Positions 11,217-26,200 of a DNA stretch of 64,000 bases are shown one piece after another (position 1 is the stretch's first letter; each line of letters starts with the position of its first letter). The notes beneath the pieces are model-generated. The model saw only the letters and a list, made by a program, of their open reading frames with translations. It searched no databases and was not told where the DNA came from. Source of the stretch: Molanna angustata (lineage: Eukaryota; Arthropoda; Insecta; Trichoptera; Molannidae); contig OY754981.1 in the NCBI GenBank assembly GCA_963576475.1, forward strand, positions 17,674,570-17,738,569, read 5' to 3'. Made by a program: the position numbers and the translations under genes.

Positions 11217-14200
11217 GGGCCACAGCCACCATGCCTGCTGTTAGGGGAGATGGGATGCGAGGGCTGGCTGTGTTCATTGCAGATATAAGGAATTGTAAGT
11301 ATCTCTTGTTATTATTATAATATGTGTCCTATTGTATGTTTAAATATTTTGATTGCCATTCAATTTATATATGTCAAATGTCAATGGTTTATTGGTCAAT
11401 AAGTATAAAAAGTCTGAGATTGTTTGAGGTATTTTTACCATCTGCTTATGTCTTTGTTAAAAATGCACAATTGTTGCCATTTTTATGCTAGATATTCTTG
11501 TCTAGATCTCAAGAATATCTAGAATAAAAAATTATCACATCACTCGAAGAAAACCATCACAGCACTCGTGTGAACAATTTGCATCACGGAAATTAAGTAT
11601 TTTGAGATGTCAATGGATTTTATAAATGTTGAAACATACAAGTATCGAGAAAAACACATATCAGTTATTCAGGTTGAGAGCTTCAAGCCAGTCCACGAAT
11701 GCAAGTGTCTTCTCAGAAATGTCCATTATAGAACTAATATTTGTATGAATATATCATTCCTCCAAGATGAGTAGATGATTATATGTGATTGTAGATGCTG
11801 CAATCACATTATGCAGATTAGGCAATGCCTTACTTTGCCATGAGATAGTTGCTGCATCCATGTTTAGTGTAAATTCTATTCAAAAAGGTCCTTAATGTCT
11901 TGACAAAAGACATTAATTTGATATAATTTAAATCAAATCATTCTTCATTATAACAACTAAATTTAAGTACCTACCTAATTTTATTTTAGATTTAAGTTAT
12001 TAGTTTTTTTTTTATTGAAAATTGTTTCCATAAAAGTATTGGCAGATTTAAGCAATATAATTTTTTTTCTATTTATGTATTTCTTTTGTCAAATATTTAT
12101 TTAACACGCACCCGATAACAAGATTTACGATATTTATTGTCTCACGGATCCAGACTGAAAACATAATTTTTGGAAACCTTTTCATTCTTCAATCAATCAT
12201 TTTGATAATTCTCATACTGTGATAACGTCAGATGTAAAATATCATAAATTATATCTCAATGGATACAAGGCAAAAATTAAATTTTCCTTAGGAGAAACTA
12301 GATTGTGAATTTCCTATAGAGCTTTGTCATTAACTGGTTTATGTAATCACTTATATTTATATCTAGGTACCCAGATTCATTATGTGTGAAGATATAGGGT
12401 TCCAAAACATAAAATTGCAAAAATGAAACAGATATTTTATATTTTATAACATCAACTGTTATTTTCCTTCTAGGCAAAAGCAAAGAAGCCGAAATAAAGA
12501 GAATCAACAAGGAACTGGCGAATATCCGTAGCAAATTCAAAGGTGACAAGACACTAGATGGCTACCAGAAAAAGAAATATGTTTGCAAACTTCTTTTTAT
12601 ATTTCTCCTCGGTCACGATATTGATTTTGGTCACATGGAGGCTGTTAATCTGCTGTCGTCAAACAAATATTCCGAGAAGCAAATTGTAAGTAATATATAC
12701 ATTCATTCATACCATTACGGCATATCCCACAATCTGGGGTAACCAGCGACAGGTATGCGGGTGTGACTTGTGTATTCCCGCTAACCAGTCTCGGGCTCAC
12801 CTAAAAGGACAATAATTAGATTATATCTTCAAATTATTTGAAATAAACTTTTGAGTATTTAAGACTATTGTTTTCGAAGCTGATCCGCTTCTTCGTAGAC
12901 TTAAATACTCAAAATGGTCTTGGAAAATAATGTTTTAAAATTATATTTTGTTTATATTATAATTTTACTATTTATGATCAAACTGAAAACAAACCAAAAA
13001 TAGAACCAACGAGGACAAATAATATTTGGGTATTTTTCCATTTAAATTACTTTTTGATAAAAAATAGTTGAAAGTAATTTTATTGGCAATAAATTTAACA
13101 TCAATAAATAATAACTACATATGTAGATTGTTCAAAAATTTGGAGATTTCAAGTATGTGCACTGTCATATATGCTTCTATATACATTCTTTCAAGTTTAT
13201 ATTCTCACTGTTTTATGATATATAATCTTATATCGATCAACATATTAATTTTTTTTCAAATGATACTATATTGATAACACAGAGGATAAACTCTACCATA
13301 TAATTAAGTACTGTGTATGATTATATTGGTAGACCGAGAGAAAACTAGTTTTTTGATTGATTTGAGTGAGATGGGAACCAGTTATATTCAGCCGTATTGA
13401 CAGCTATCCACTTTATTATACTCCAATGTTTGCCAATTTGCACTTTGTGAATGATCATTATGTATTCAATCCAAGACATGTTTTTATCTAATAAAAAAGA
13501 TGTCCAGGACTCTATCTGTTTTTTCTAGAAACCTGAAAATTTTAACAAAAATTCTTCTTTAGCTACAGATAAATGCAATCCATCTTTCTATGAACTCACA
13601 TTACAAAAAAAACCAAAGTTATTAACAAGAAAATATTGTTTAGATATTAAGAAAGATTTATTACTTTTCTGGAATATATGTTTTCTGTGAATATTGGTAT
13701 ACATCATCTGAAGCTCTGTTTCTGGTTTATAAATTTTATTTCTTTCTGATTTCAGGGATATTTATTTATATCTGTGTTAGTCAACACAAACAGCGACCTT
13801 ATTAAGCTAATCATTAAAAGCATCAAAAATGATCTTCAGTCTCGCAACCCTATTCATGTTAATCTTGCTCTGCAATGTATCGCCAACATTGGCAGCAAAG
13901 ATATGGCAGAGGCTTTTGGAAATGAAATTCCAAAGCTTCTTGTGTCGGGGTAAGCATTTTTAATATACCAATTTAATTATACCTTCTTCAGAGTTATTAT
14001 TTATTATTATACATGTTCGTACAGGGATAGTTCATTTAATTTCAAGCAAATGAAAAATGATTTCAACGCCCACCGACCCTTATTATGATAAAATTTGTTG
14101 AATTTTTATAACTAGGTATGAAAATCTTTAGTATTTTTTTTGTCTCTTCTTTTATAGTTGTGATTTTACAGCTCTTATGAAGTTTAGGTGAAAACATATT

Positions 14201-17200
14201 TTATTTCATTCCGAGATTTAAGCAAAATATACACCGTATTAATTAAGTTTAGTTTGTCGATCGACAATTCTTGATAGAACTCGTACACCGTATTAGTCCC
14301 ATTATTCTTTAACTAATCCAAATGAAATCCTCTAATTTTACTCAATCAAATATGAGAATTCCAGGAATGAAAAGAGATAAATGAATAATGCAGACTCTCA
14401 TGAAATCGCAAAAGATTGCCTTATTGAAAGGACAGAAGTTCCCCATCTATAATAAAGAAATAAAATCTTGATATGAAAATATTGCACTATGAGATAACGT
14501 TTCTGTTAAATGCAAAACAATTATTGGCACCGTACACTGTTTCAGTGCGTACTTCTACTAATAATTTACATTTTACAACATATATATGAATTGGTGCCAA
14601 GTTATTTTTTTATGAATACAGTCTTCAAATTAGATATTATAATGAATGAAATAGTTTGGATAAAATAAGGCGTCATGAAAGTTATTCATAATTTCAATTC
14701 CAAATTTTTTTTTAAATGAAGGAAGAAATTAACAAAATACAGCATTCCATAAAATCTAAACCCTACAAATAAATATAAGGCTCATATTTTATTATTGTCC
14801 TCAGTGACACGATGGATGTGGTTAAACAGTCTGCTGCTTTGTGTTTGTTACGACTCTTCCGTACATCTCCGGAAATTATTCCCGGCGAAGAGTGGACATC
14901 GCGTATCATCCACCTGTTGAATGATCAGCACATGGGTGTGGTTACAGCGGCCACATCTTTGATTGACGCTCTTGTCAAGAAGAATCCAAATGAATACAAG
15001 GGCTGTGTCAACTTAGCCGTTTCAAGACTAAGTCGGGTAAGTTGTATTTGCTATCCTATCCAACATTTTTTTGAGATAATTATTATTTGACAATTGTTAT
15101 AACTTATTTGAAATATACAGTTTCCAACTTTTATTAAATAGTGGGCTGTTATTATGATTTAACTAGGAGTAGCCCCTGCGTTGCGACCATGTATGATCTA
15201 TTGTGCATTTCTGTTTAAGATTGTCATTTCAATAGTAATTTGCTGATTGGGATGTCCCTTATGTCTTTGGGTCTTAGACCCGAATGCACAGTCCTAGGTA
15301 CCTAAATACTAATTCCTAACGTCACTGGAGTATTTAGTATTCTTAAGTTAGCAATTGCGTCACAGAGACATCCCTAACTAAATACTACGCCGAACTTAAG
15401 GTCGATGGCGTAGAATTTCACATTATTGTGTATGAAGAAAAGAGATAGATAGCTTTCTATGGGCTTAGAAAGCTATCTATCTCTTTTCTGACATTTGACA
15501 TTTAAAATGTTTTTTTTCTATAACAACACAAACATATGTATCCAACTTGACACTGACAGCTCGATGTCACGATTTTTTTGAAATTCCAGCGAATTTTCGG
15601 CATCTCCTATGGATCGCTGAATACTCTGTTTGGTATTTGATTTGACAAAATTACCAAATACATATTCAACGAAGCCGATAAAATCAATTTCCACCGAAAA
15701 AATCTCGTATTTTAGTATTAAACCACTCGTATGGTTCCTCGCTATCAACCTTACTTTTTGACAATTCGCAAATGTTAGTATTTAGATATGTTTTTGCAAT
15801 GCAATTCTCATAGAAAAACTTCGTAGCATCCTCCAGTTAGAAAGCCACGTGATCTACTAACTTAAGTGAGCGACTGTGCAATGAAAACATGATTAGTATT
15901 CAGTATTTAGGTAGGACTCTGCATTCGGACCTTAGTGTAATAGCTCCCAAGTGTCTGTGTCTGGTTTCCATCTTCCATTTTTCATATCATATAATGTAGT
16001 AAGGGGTACTTGACAAAATTTTCTCGTTGATAAACTTTTACCAAAGTAGCTGTGATGTTGAATTTATCCCCTGTATAGTGCATTCCACATAATAACTCTT
16101 TTCGCGTTGTTAAGCTTGCATAGCTAGACAATCTGGCGAACTTTGTTCTATGGAGGAGTTGCTAGCATTTAAAATACGCTAATCTGTAAATTTATGAGGA
16201 CTTTGCTTTTATAAATAAATTTATTGTTTTTAATTTTACTGTTTTTGGAATTTATCCAACTTAGCGTAATCTATATATTTTCACATCTAGCAAAGTTTAG
16301 TTTCTTCGATCTGACAATACACTAAGAAATGCAAAGAAAGTAATTATTTAGGGAAACGGTATATAACTTTAAATCAATAATAAAATCATTTTAATCTTTA
16401 TCTGGAATTAAAGCATATTATATTTATGATCGTTAGACAAATATTTTTCTTTTTTTAAAAAAAGAATATGTCCTTGTTAAACAAGTACATATACATCTTC
16501 CTACGTTCCCTAAAATAAGAATAAATGCTTGTGCTATAGGTGAACGAAATCGGTGGAGGCAGGATTCGAACTAGCGACCACTGGATTACTAGCCCAGTGC
16601 GCTAACCGCTCTGCCATCGACCCATCAATTAATTGAGATAACTTTAAATCTTATTAAAATTTATTCAGAATGTCCCTTTTTATGGCATATTATTTTTGTA
16701 GCGGATTTAAATTTAAATTTTAAATTTTAATTGAGGTGATATAAGTAATTTAAATAGGTGAGGTATAATTTAAATACGTAATGAATATTTTTTTTCTCCA
16801 CTCCAAAGTTTAGTGGGCTGCAAGCAAATATTTTTTATTCACTTTAAAAATAACTGTACAGTTGCACTTGTACTAAGATGACAAACTCTCAAATACAAAA
16901 TGAATGACTTTTTCACAGATCGTAACAGCCAGTTATACAGACCTCCAAGATTACACATACTACTTTGTTCCTGCCCCATGGCTGTCTGTTAAACTTCTTC
17001 GTCTACTACAAAACTATTCACCGCCTGCCGCTGACGAGCCGGGGGTGCGAGGTCGACTGTCAGAATGTTTGGAGACTATTCTCAACAAGGCGCAGGAGCC
17101 ACCCAAGTCCAAGAAGGTGCAGCACAGCAATGCCAAGAATGCTGTTCTCTTTGAGGCTATCAGTTTAATAATACACAATGATAGGTAATAATTAGTTTTT

Positions 17201-20200
17201 ATTTTCAATATACATACTAACTTTGCGGGCCTGGATCTTAGACCTTGCTACTCCAGTAGGCGGCGACGGTTATCGCCTTGTCGTTCATTGTTTATTTTCA
17301 ATATTATTGTCTTTTATTAAATTATTTTATTTATAATGATTTTTTACTATGTGGCAGCATTTTTATCAATGAAATAAAATAAAAACACAACTTTGTGAAT
17401 ACCATTAAATTATTTACCTCAAATTTTATTCAATAAAGAATAAAACCCCTCTACATTTTACTAGAAAAAATATATAATATATCTGTCAGCCTTCGTGGCT
17501 CAGTTGGTTGGGTATCTGACTACTGATCCAAAGGTCTCGGGTTTGATTCTCAGTGGAGACACAGTTTTTAATTGTGTTTCCAGTCTGGATCTGTGAGACA
17601 ATTAATATCGTAAGTCTCCAGAATGTGGCAACTTGTTATTGGGTGTGTGTTAAATTAATATTTGACATAGTACCTGTTACTTACTATTTGCAACATGACT
17701 ATAATCTGAATATCAAATAGTTTCAGCCATACAAAAAACTGGGCTTGCGTCGGATTAAACTCAAATTTCAAATAGATTAACCTTTTCCGTGCTAGGCGTA
17801 TGCTAAACAATGTAACACCTCAGTGCGGCGCAATTTTCGGACAAAATTAAAATCGTCATATCTCAATAACTACTCACCTGAGATACATGAAATCTTCGAC
17901 GAGAATATTCGTTTTTAGCTGTTTTAAATGTTGAGTAGAATTTTTTGTTAATTTTGTTTTTCTGCATACTATTTAACTGATTTTTTCAACATTCCAGCTC
18001 ACAAAACCATGACTAATTAGCAAAAAAATATCACATGGGTAAAAAAAGATATAGGAAAGTATATAGTGAATAAAAATCAGCTTAAAATTTACTAATTTTT
18101 AAGTATTTCTTCGAAAACAAACACAGTTTTCAACAATTGCTTAGTGCCTTATACGTTTGTATGAAGTTTATCTGTAAGCGCTATGACCTATGCGCCGCTG
18201 CACAGTAACTTTATCAACTTATATAGTAGAAAATAGTCATAAAATCATTGGTTATAAATAATATTGTAATAACTCAACAGGCTCTGAGAACTTTTTCGGA
18301 ACATTTATAAAAGCAAAATTCATTCATAAAAGCAAAAAATGTTCAATGTATTTCGTCTATCACCTAGTAAAATTTTAAAAAGTCGGTAACACAAAAAATC
18401 GAAGTTACTCTCAAAAACACATGAACTTTAAAAAAAGCTAGCTATTGCCCTAACAAGGCGAAATAGGCCTATCGCGCATAATAAAATTAATGTAGAATCA
18501 AAAAGTCTTTACTTTTAACTATAGATATAACTTTAAAAAAAGTTATTTTGAAATATGAATCAATGTTTAAGACACAAATAAAGACATAAATTTACAACAA
18601 AATACTTTGCATTTATAAATTAAATAAAAACCGAATATAAATATTTTTCTAAGCCGGCGCACAATCTCTAAGAACTCGGATATGGGTTATACGCAACATT
18701 AATATCCATACAAAGCGGTATCTTAGTGCGGGTCCCGATTACGTCTCTGGATGAAATAGACAAAAAGTAAACACTCTACTGCCATCTACCAAATTTTTTT
18801 TTAAATTTTTTAAAAACTTATTTACTTAGATAAATGGTTCGGTTATACGATGTAATTATTATTTTTTGGATATGTCGATAAATAAGATTTTTACAGCGAG
18901 TTTAAGTGGAGCATTGTCCATCACGATAACCTATCGTGATCCGCACTGGTGTAGCGCATGATTCATCACGATAGCGTCTCGGGATTAGCACTGAAACGGT
19001 TGAAGAATAGAAACTTGTGTACAATTAGAGGTTAATTTGAAATAAATGCAGAAACGTTCTTTTTATCAATGAGTTGAGATCCCAATGAAAGTAAATTATT
19101 CTTTGCTTATTTTGTTAATAATTGAAATATTTTTTCACAGTGAAGCAAATCTACTGGTCCGTGCTTGTAATCAGTTAGGACAATTTTTGAGCAATCGTGA
19201 AACAAATCTCCGTTATCTTGCCTTGGAGTCAATGTGTCATCTAGCAACGTCGGAGTTTTCACACGAGGCTGTCAAAAAACATGAAGATGTCGTCATATTA
19301 TCCATGAAGGTAATCATCTTAATAGGAAGATATTAAAAAAAAAATACTAAAATATTTTTGTTGATTTTACTTGCCTCTACAATTTTGGTAACTATATCTT
19401 ATTAACATTTTTATTCGTTATATTTGTATATGACATATTTTGTAGATGGAAAAAGATGTGTCCGTACGTCAACAGGCAGTGGACTTATTATACGCCATGT
19501 GCGATAAATCAAACGCAGAAGAAATTGTACAGGAGATGTTAGCCTACTTAGAAACAGCTGATTATTCTATTAGAGAAGAAATGGTGTTGAAAGTTGCCAT
19601 ATTGGCAGAGAAATACGCAACTGATTTCACATGGTGAGTAAACGAATCAAAAAAATATTTTTTATGCTAAAAATCATACTTTTCCCGTTCAAAAGTTGTA
19701 TAGAGAAATATTTTTTATTCACTCTCTTTTTGATAATTTCAATAACATATCATTAACTAAACCTGTATATTTATTATGAATTTGACTTATTACAGGTACG
19801 TGGATGTAATATTGAACTTGATTAGAATAGCAGGTGACTATGTGTCTGAAGAAGTTTGGTACAGAGTCATTCAGATTGTCATCAATAGAGAGGAAGTACA
19901 AGGATATGCAGCTAAAACTGTATTTGAGGTTAGTACCCATACCTATATTTATTTAACATATTTTTACACCGTGCCCCTGAGTCAAATTGAAAATGCTGTT
20001 TGTTATCGCCTAGTGCTATTTTTTTTTTGGTTTTGATGTTTGTTGTCTGTTATTGTAGAAAAACTTTCTACAACAAATGTCTAATCCCGTAAAAAAAATA
20101 GCGCTTGGTGATAACGAACAGCGTTTTCAATTTGACTCAGGGGCCCTGTGTAAGTGAAAAATTTATTGTCAAATGGCTTTTTACATTTCTTCCAATAAAT

Positions 20201-23200
20201 CAGTGTTTCTAATATCCAGAGAAACCAGATTTGTGTGAGAAATGAATTTATAAATAAACTTCTACTGGGAAACTTCTTTTTCTACTTCCACAGTTAAATT
20301 ACTTAAAGAAATATATTTTACCTGTGTACAATAATGTAAATGGCATGAGAACATGAGAATGTCTCCTGCCAAAAATACTAAAAGATATGAATGATGAGCT
20401 CTTGCATATATACACTACATGCCCAAAATATTTTACCCACTTAAAAAGGTACATGATGACAGCTGTGCTCTAAGAGCATGCTCGGCTGACGTAGGTTTGA
20501 ACCTGCATCGTATTATGTATACTAAAACTAACAAATTCTGAACTCGTCAACCTCAGATAAACCCTGAGGGTTTTCGATGGTTGACTATGTGGAATATTTA
20601 AAATGTTATATATAAAAAATAAAGAAAAAAAACCTATTTTTTGTGAATTTCAGGCTTTACAAGCACCAGCCTGTCACGAGAACATGGTTAAAGTAGGAGG
20701 ATATATACTAGGAGAATTTGGAAATATGATTGCTGGTGATCAGAGATCTTCACCTTTAGTACAATTCCAACTCTTACATTCCAAGGTAAAAACTATCTCA
20801 TTTTCTTAAATAAGTATATTTTTTGTGTTTTTAAACTGTTGTTACTGTTGCCGTGCAGAGGGTCTTTATGTGGAGCGCGACTACTGGAATCGAACCAGTT
20901 AATCAGCTAAATATTACTGCGTGTTCTTTAACCATACACGACTGTAACTGACAATAGAATTGGGTATAAAAATAAGCAAATAAATAATAACTCTGAATAT
21001 AACTACTGGGTTTATTCACAAATTTACTATTCACACTACTGGTATTAGCAAATTATAAATAATATTTAATTAAATACGTTAAATTATAAATGACTTCAGG
21101 AACGTGGCTGAGCCGTAACGAATTCCGGTCGAGCGAGTGGACGAAGGACGAATTTGAATGCCGATGGGTGGCCCGCCGTGTATCTTTATATTTGGCGTGA
21201 CATCACCGATATGCGCGTGCCGGTTTTTCTATTAGAGATGGGCCCTGTCTTATTGTCAATGTTGGCCGCACTGATATTGTAGAAATTCATACAATCAAAC
21301 TACCGATTTAGGTTCCACAAAGGTTTACTTTCTTTCAATGGGCAATTGTTTTGGCTGTTTATTAGGTCCTCATCAGCTAAAATGAATGAATTCATTTGAT
21401 TTTTGTAAATCCCTCACTATATATTTTTACTCAACTATTATTTTTGTTATTACATGGATAGTTTAAAGCAGTGTTTTTTGATTCACATGTATGATTAATG
21501 TTTGCAGTACCATTTATGTTCTCCTATGACTCGTGCTCTATTACTATCTACATATGTGAAATTCGTCAATCTATTTCCCGAGATTCGTACAGAAATACAA
21601 GATGTCTTTAGACAACATTCTAATCTGCGGTCAGCCGATGCGGAATTGCAGCAGCGTGCTTCGGAATATCTTCAACTTAGCATCATTGCTAGTTTGGATG
21701 TTTTGGTAAGTTCAATTTTTCTACTATCAATTAGCAGTTATTAGATACCTGAATTATTTGCATTATTTTTTTTCATTTTTAGAGAAGGGGTGTTTAATTG
21801 ATAGTAAAAAAGGTGTAATTTCAAAAACATTTTTTTTTTATATTCAGGCCACTGTTCTTGAAGAAATGCCAGCCTTCCCAGAAAGAGATTCTTCAATTTT
21901 GGCTGTGTTGAAGAAAAAGAAACCAGGCAGAGTCCCAGACAACGAGATCAGGACTTCCAAAAGTCCTCACCCGCTACCAATCACAGGAACAAAGAACCAT
22001 AATGATACTCACAACTCTAGGTTTGATGTTTTCTACTTATTTTTGGTGTGGAGATAAGATTTGAGATGTGTTTGGTTGTTAATGAGAATGAGTGGGTTGT
22101 GTCCAACGCTATTCTCCTCACTACCAAGGCACAAAGTATTGAAATTTTGTATGGAAAATCGTCAGCATTTTCTTGAAATGAGTTTCTTAAATTATTTTTC
22201 ATTTAAATATTTTATTACTTGATGAAATGGTTTTTAGCAATTTGAAAATAAAAAAAAAAAAAAAATTTAATTTTCCTGGGTCACTTTGATATATTTGGCA
22301 GTTAAAAAAAATGAGAAGCACTGTTCACATATCCTTCAAAATCTAATGGGGCCCAAGTGAGTATTAGATTTACAAATTTGCTAAATCGAATGAGTACCTA
22401 CTTTATTCTATAATCGATAAATTAGAATAAACACACTGTACTTAGTGCATAGCACTTATTACACAGCACACGCACCCAAATACATTGTGATGAAACTTTC
22501 AGAATACAATCTCAGCATGAAGTTGATAATCTTCAATAAAAAAAAACTTAAAAATTCCCCACTATTTCCCCTTGGGCTAACGAGGAGTACAAAATAAAAG
22601 TATACTATACAGTGAGTGATCAGAGTGAAATAATTTTAAATAGTGTGAGGATGTGTATGTTGTATATTTTTTACATTTCTGTTATGATAATTAATTTATT
22701 TTTTATCATCAGCAATGCTAGTGCAGATCTCTTGGGTCTATCTACTCCACCAGCATCTACTGGTAATACTTCAACATCATCTGGACTACTTGATGTGTTG
22801 GGTGATTTGTACAGTCGAAACAACTCATCAACTCCTAATAATCAACACAACAATGCAAAGAAGTTAGTTAATTCAAACTTGACATATGTATCAGCTATTT
22901 AAAATAATGGTCATTCATATTTTAGTTATTTGACTGAGATACATTTTTATTCTTGTCTATTAATCAATCCTTAAAAAATATTTTATCTGTGCCGGTGTCC
23001 TGAGTTCAATTCCCAGCTAAAGTTTATTAAAAATGATATTCGGTTAAATTTCAAATATTGTTTTTAAGAACGATGATTCAACAAGAAATATTTTGAATGA
23101 ATAGAATAATACTTTACTAACTAAACAGGCTACAAAGGTACCTACTGAAGAAGACCAGCCCCCCTAGACAACGTGTCATTTACCTCAAGAAAAGAAACAA

Positions 23201-26200
23201 GAAAAGATAACTCAATGTATGGAAGTGACAGTTGCCAGTCACGTGACAACTGTCACTTCCATACATTTAGGCCCGATATTACAGTCGGCCCTCAACTCAT
23301 TGAGTTTGTTAAACTCAAGATTAATGTTAAGGGGAGATTGAATCCATTTCCGTATTACAGTGCAATATGACATGTCAGTTACTAAATCTTCAATTATAGA
23401 CATATTTTACTTTTTCTGTGGTTATTATCTGTCAAATTTTAAATAACCTCAAATAATTCGAACTACAAAATGGGACGCTACGACTTGAAATACTATTGTT
23501 TTACTATCCAACATGGTAAATTTAATTTTTTAAATGCCCATGTTCGTTTCAATATGGCTGTCAGTTTGTTTTGTTGTGTGGCGCCACCGTCGATACAACT
23601 AACGCCTCTAGTGATAGAACACTGAAACAACACTCGTTGCCTAACGCCTCTAGTGATAGAAACTGAAACTACACACGTAGCCTAGCAAATGACAGTTGAC
23701 TCACCGTCATAGAACACACTAACTAAAGAACACAAGCCACCATACATACTTTGTACGCCAATACAGTGTACTGTCATCTATACTTGCGGTGTAAAAGCTT
23801 TGGGAAGGCGGGACCACCCAGGCGGAATATTTTATTTATTTATTTGTTGTATTACATTACTCCTTTGCATATTCATCCTCCATAATGTTTGAATAACATA
23901 TTTTTTTCAAGTTATTCAAACATTATAAAGAACAATACACAAAGGAGCAATGAATAATTAATTTAGGTAAAATTATTTCAGTAAAAAAAACTTTATTTTT
24001 ATTTTTTATTAGTAATAAAAACAATATACATATGACGAAATACACAAATATACTAATACAATAATAACTTGTGTAGTTAAAATAGAAAATATAATTAATT
24101 AGCTCAATTTCAAAGACTTTCACTATTGTTATTAAATAAAAATCCATCCATCGTAACAATGTGTTTAGATCGCGAATGAACGGAAAACAGAGTTGTTTCT
24201 ATGTCAAATCCTTTGAGTTACACGAACCGACACTGCAATAGTAATGGGATTCTTTCTTCAAATTTTCCATTGTCTTTTTTACACAACAAATAACACACTT
24301 ATTTTATTTACTTCAGCGTGACGCAGTTCTTCATTTCAACATAAAATGATCCATCCATCGTAACATTGTCCTTGATCACGAATGGACGAAAAACGGAATT
24401 GTTTGTGTCAAATCCTTTGAGTAACACGAACCGACACTTTAATAGCAATGGGATTGGGATTTTTTTTTCAAGTTTTCCATTTTTTAACACAATTCGATAA
24501 AATTTAACGACAACAGCAATGACAACGAAGGTCAAACAAAAATGGCGATTCATTTCCAACTGTTTTCAACGCGTTGAAAATATTGCCATATAGGGAAATC
24601 TGTTCCCATAATGCATAAGTAAAATTTTAATATAACAAATGATTTGATGCTTTTTAATATTCATAAAACACAGAAGTATTCATTTTTTTATTTAAAAACT
24701 ATTTCGAAAGTAAAAAATATGTTTTTTTAATACCAAACTATAAAAAATAATAATAACATAAATAACATGCGTAACTTTTTAAAAAATTTTTTTTCTTATG
24801 GTATCAACGAGGAGTGCCGCCGGTGGCGCCGTCTGAGAAGTGCGGTCCTCACTAAAAAGTGGAAAAAAAAAGACAGACAGACAGTCTATCTCAGTCTATC
24901 TGGCGTAAATTATTTGTTCGAGGCTTGCGGGCCCTGCTCACCGTTAAGTACTTAATCCGCCAGAAACGTTGAGTTAAATATTTGTCATTTTAGTGACGTA
25001 TTTGAGGGAAGATTAGGCCTAAACGGACACTGTAATACGCTATGTTTTTGTAAATCTTGAGTTTTGCTCTTAAACTGAGATTGTAATACCGGCCCATAGT
25101 TATCTTTTCTTGAGCTAAATGATACGTTGTCTAGGGGGGCAGCATCAGCATTATATATTTAACTGTACATTATTTAATTGGTAAAATTCCATTTTTACAT
25201 TAAATTAAAAATAAAACTATGTTATTGATTCTACATACAATATATTATTTTTCCGTCGACAGCTATTTCGCCTTATTAGGGCATCTTCAAGGAAAAATAC
25301 CTAACAGTGTAAAAAATATATATTGTATGTGGAATCAAAAGCATGTTGTTTTATTTTTAATTGATATAAATATTTTCATTGAGTCTTCTTCTTCTTTCGT
25401 GTCAGCAACGCATTTAAATAATTTTCTGCCAGTGCCTAGCAATTGACTTCATTGAGTTAAATTTGTTTTGTACAAGGTAATCAAAATGTATGATGTAATA
25501 TACTTTTTAGATTTGTCTTCAAGAACAACGGTGTGCTCTTCGAGAATGACCTCATTCAGATTGGTGTAAAAAGTGAATTCCGGCAAAATCTTGGACGTAT
25601 TGGACTATTTTATGGAAACAAGACTCAATATCCTCTTCACAAGTAAATATTTCATTATTTATTGATTAAATAAAATAAACCACATGCTAATGACATCTGA
25701 AGTGTTTGAAGTAGTGCCCAATTAATGTGAAAGTTCTTTCAAATGATTATATAATTTGATATTCAAGTATAAAATATTAATTCTTATCTGTCAACAGTTT
25801 ACGACTAGAACTTGTATGGGACAATATAACTAAATTGAGCGTTCAAATGAAACCTGTGGAATCTCTTCTTGAAGCTGGTGCACAAGTACAGCAGATGATT
25901 ACAGCAGAATGCATGGACGACTATGCAGGTAATGTACAAATGCTAATATTTTGATGCATTTTTTATTTATATAAAGGCTACAGAACAACCTCAATTAGCA
26001 TAACATTTACATTGTTCTAATGTCGTTTCCTACTCAGAAAAGTTAGAACATAAAACTTCATAGGAAATGGAAATTTAATATATATTTTTTCAAATTACAA
26101 CAACATAAAATTTCATGTGAATTTCACTTTTTTATTCATAAAAATGAATATGTCCTTGTCAAACAAGTAAGTATACATCACATATTCAACTAAGCTTAAT

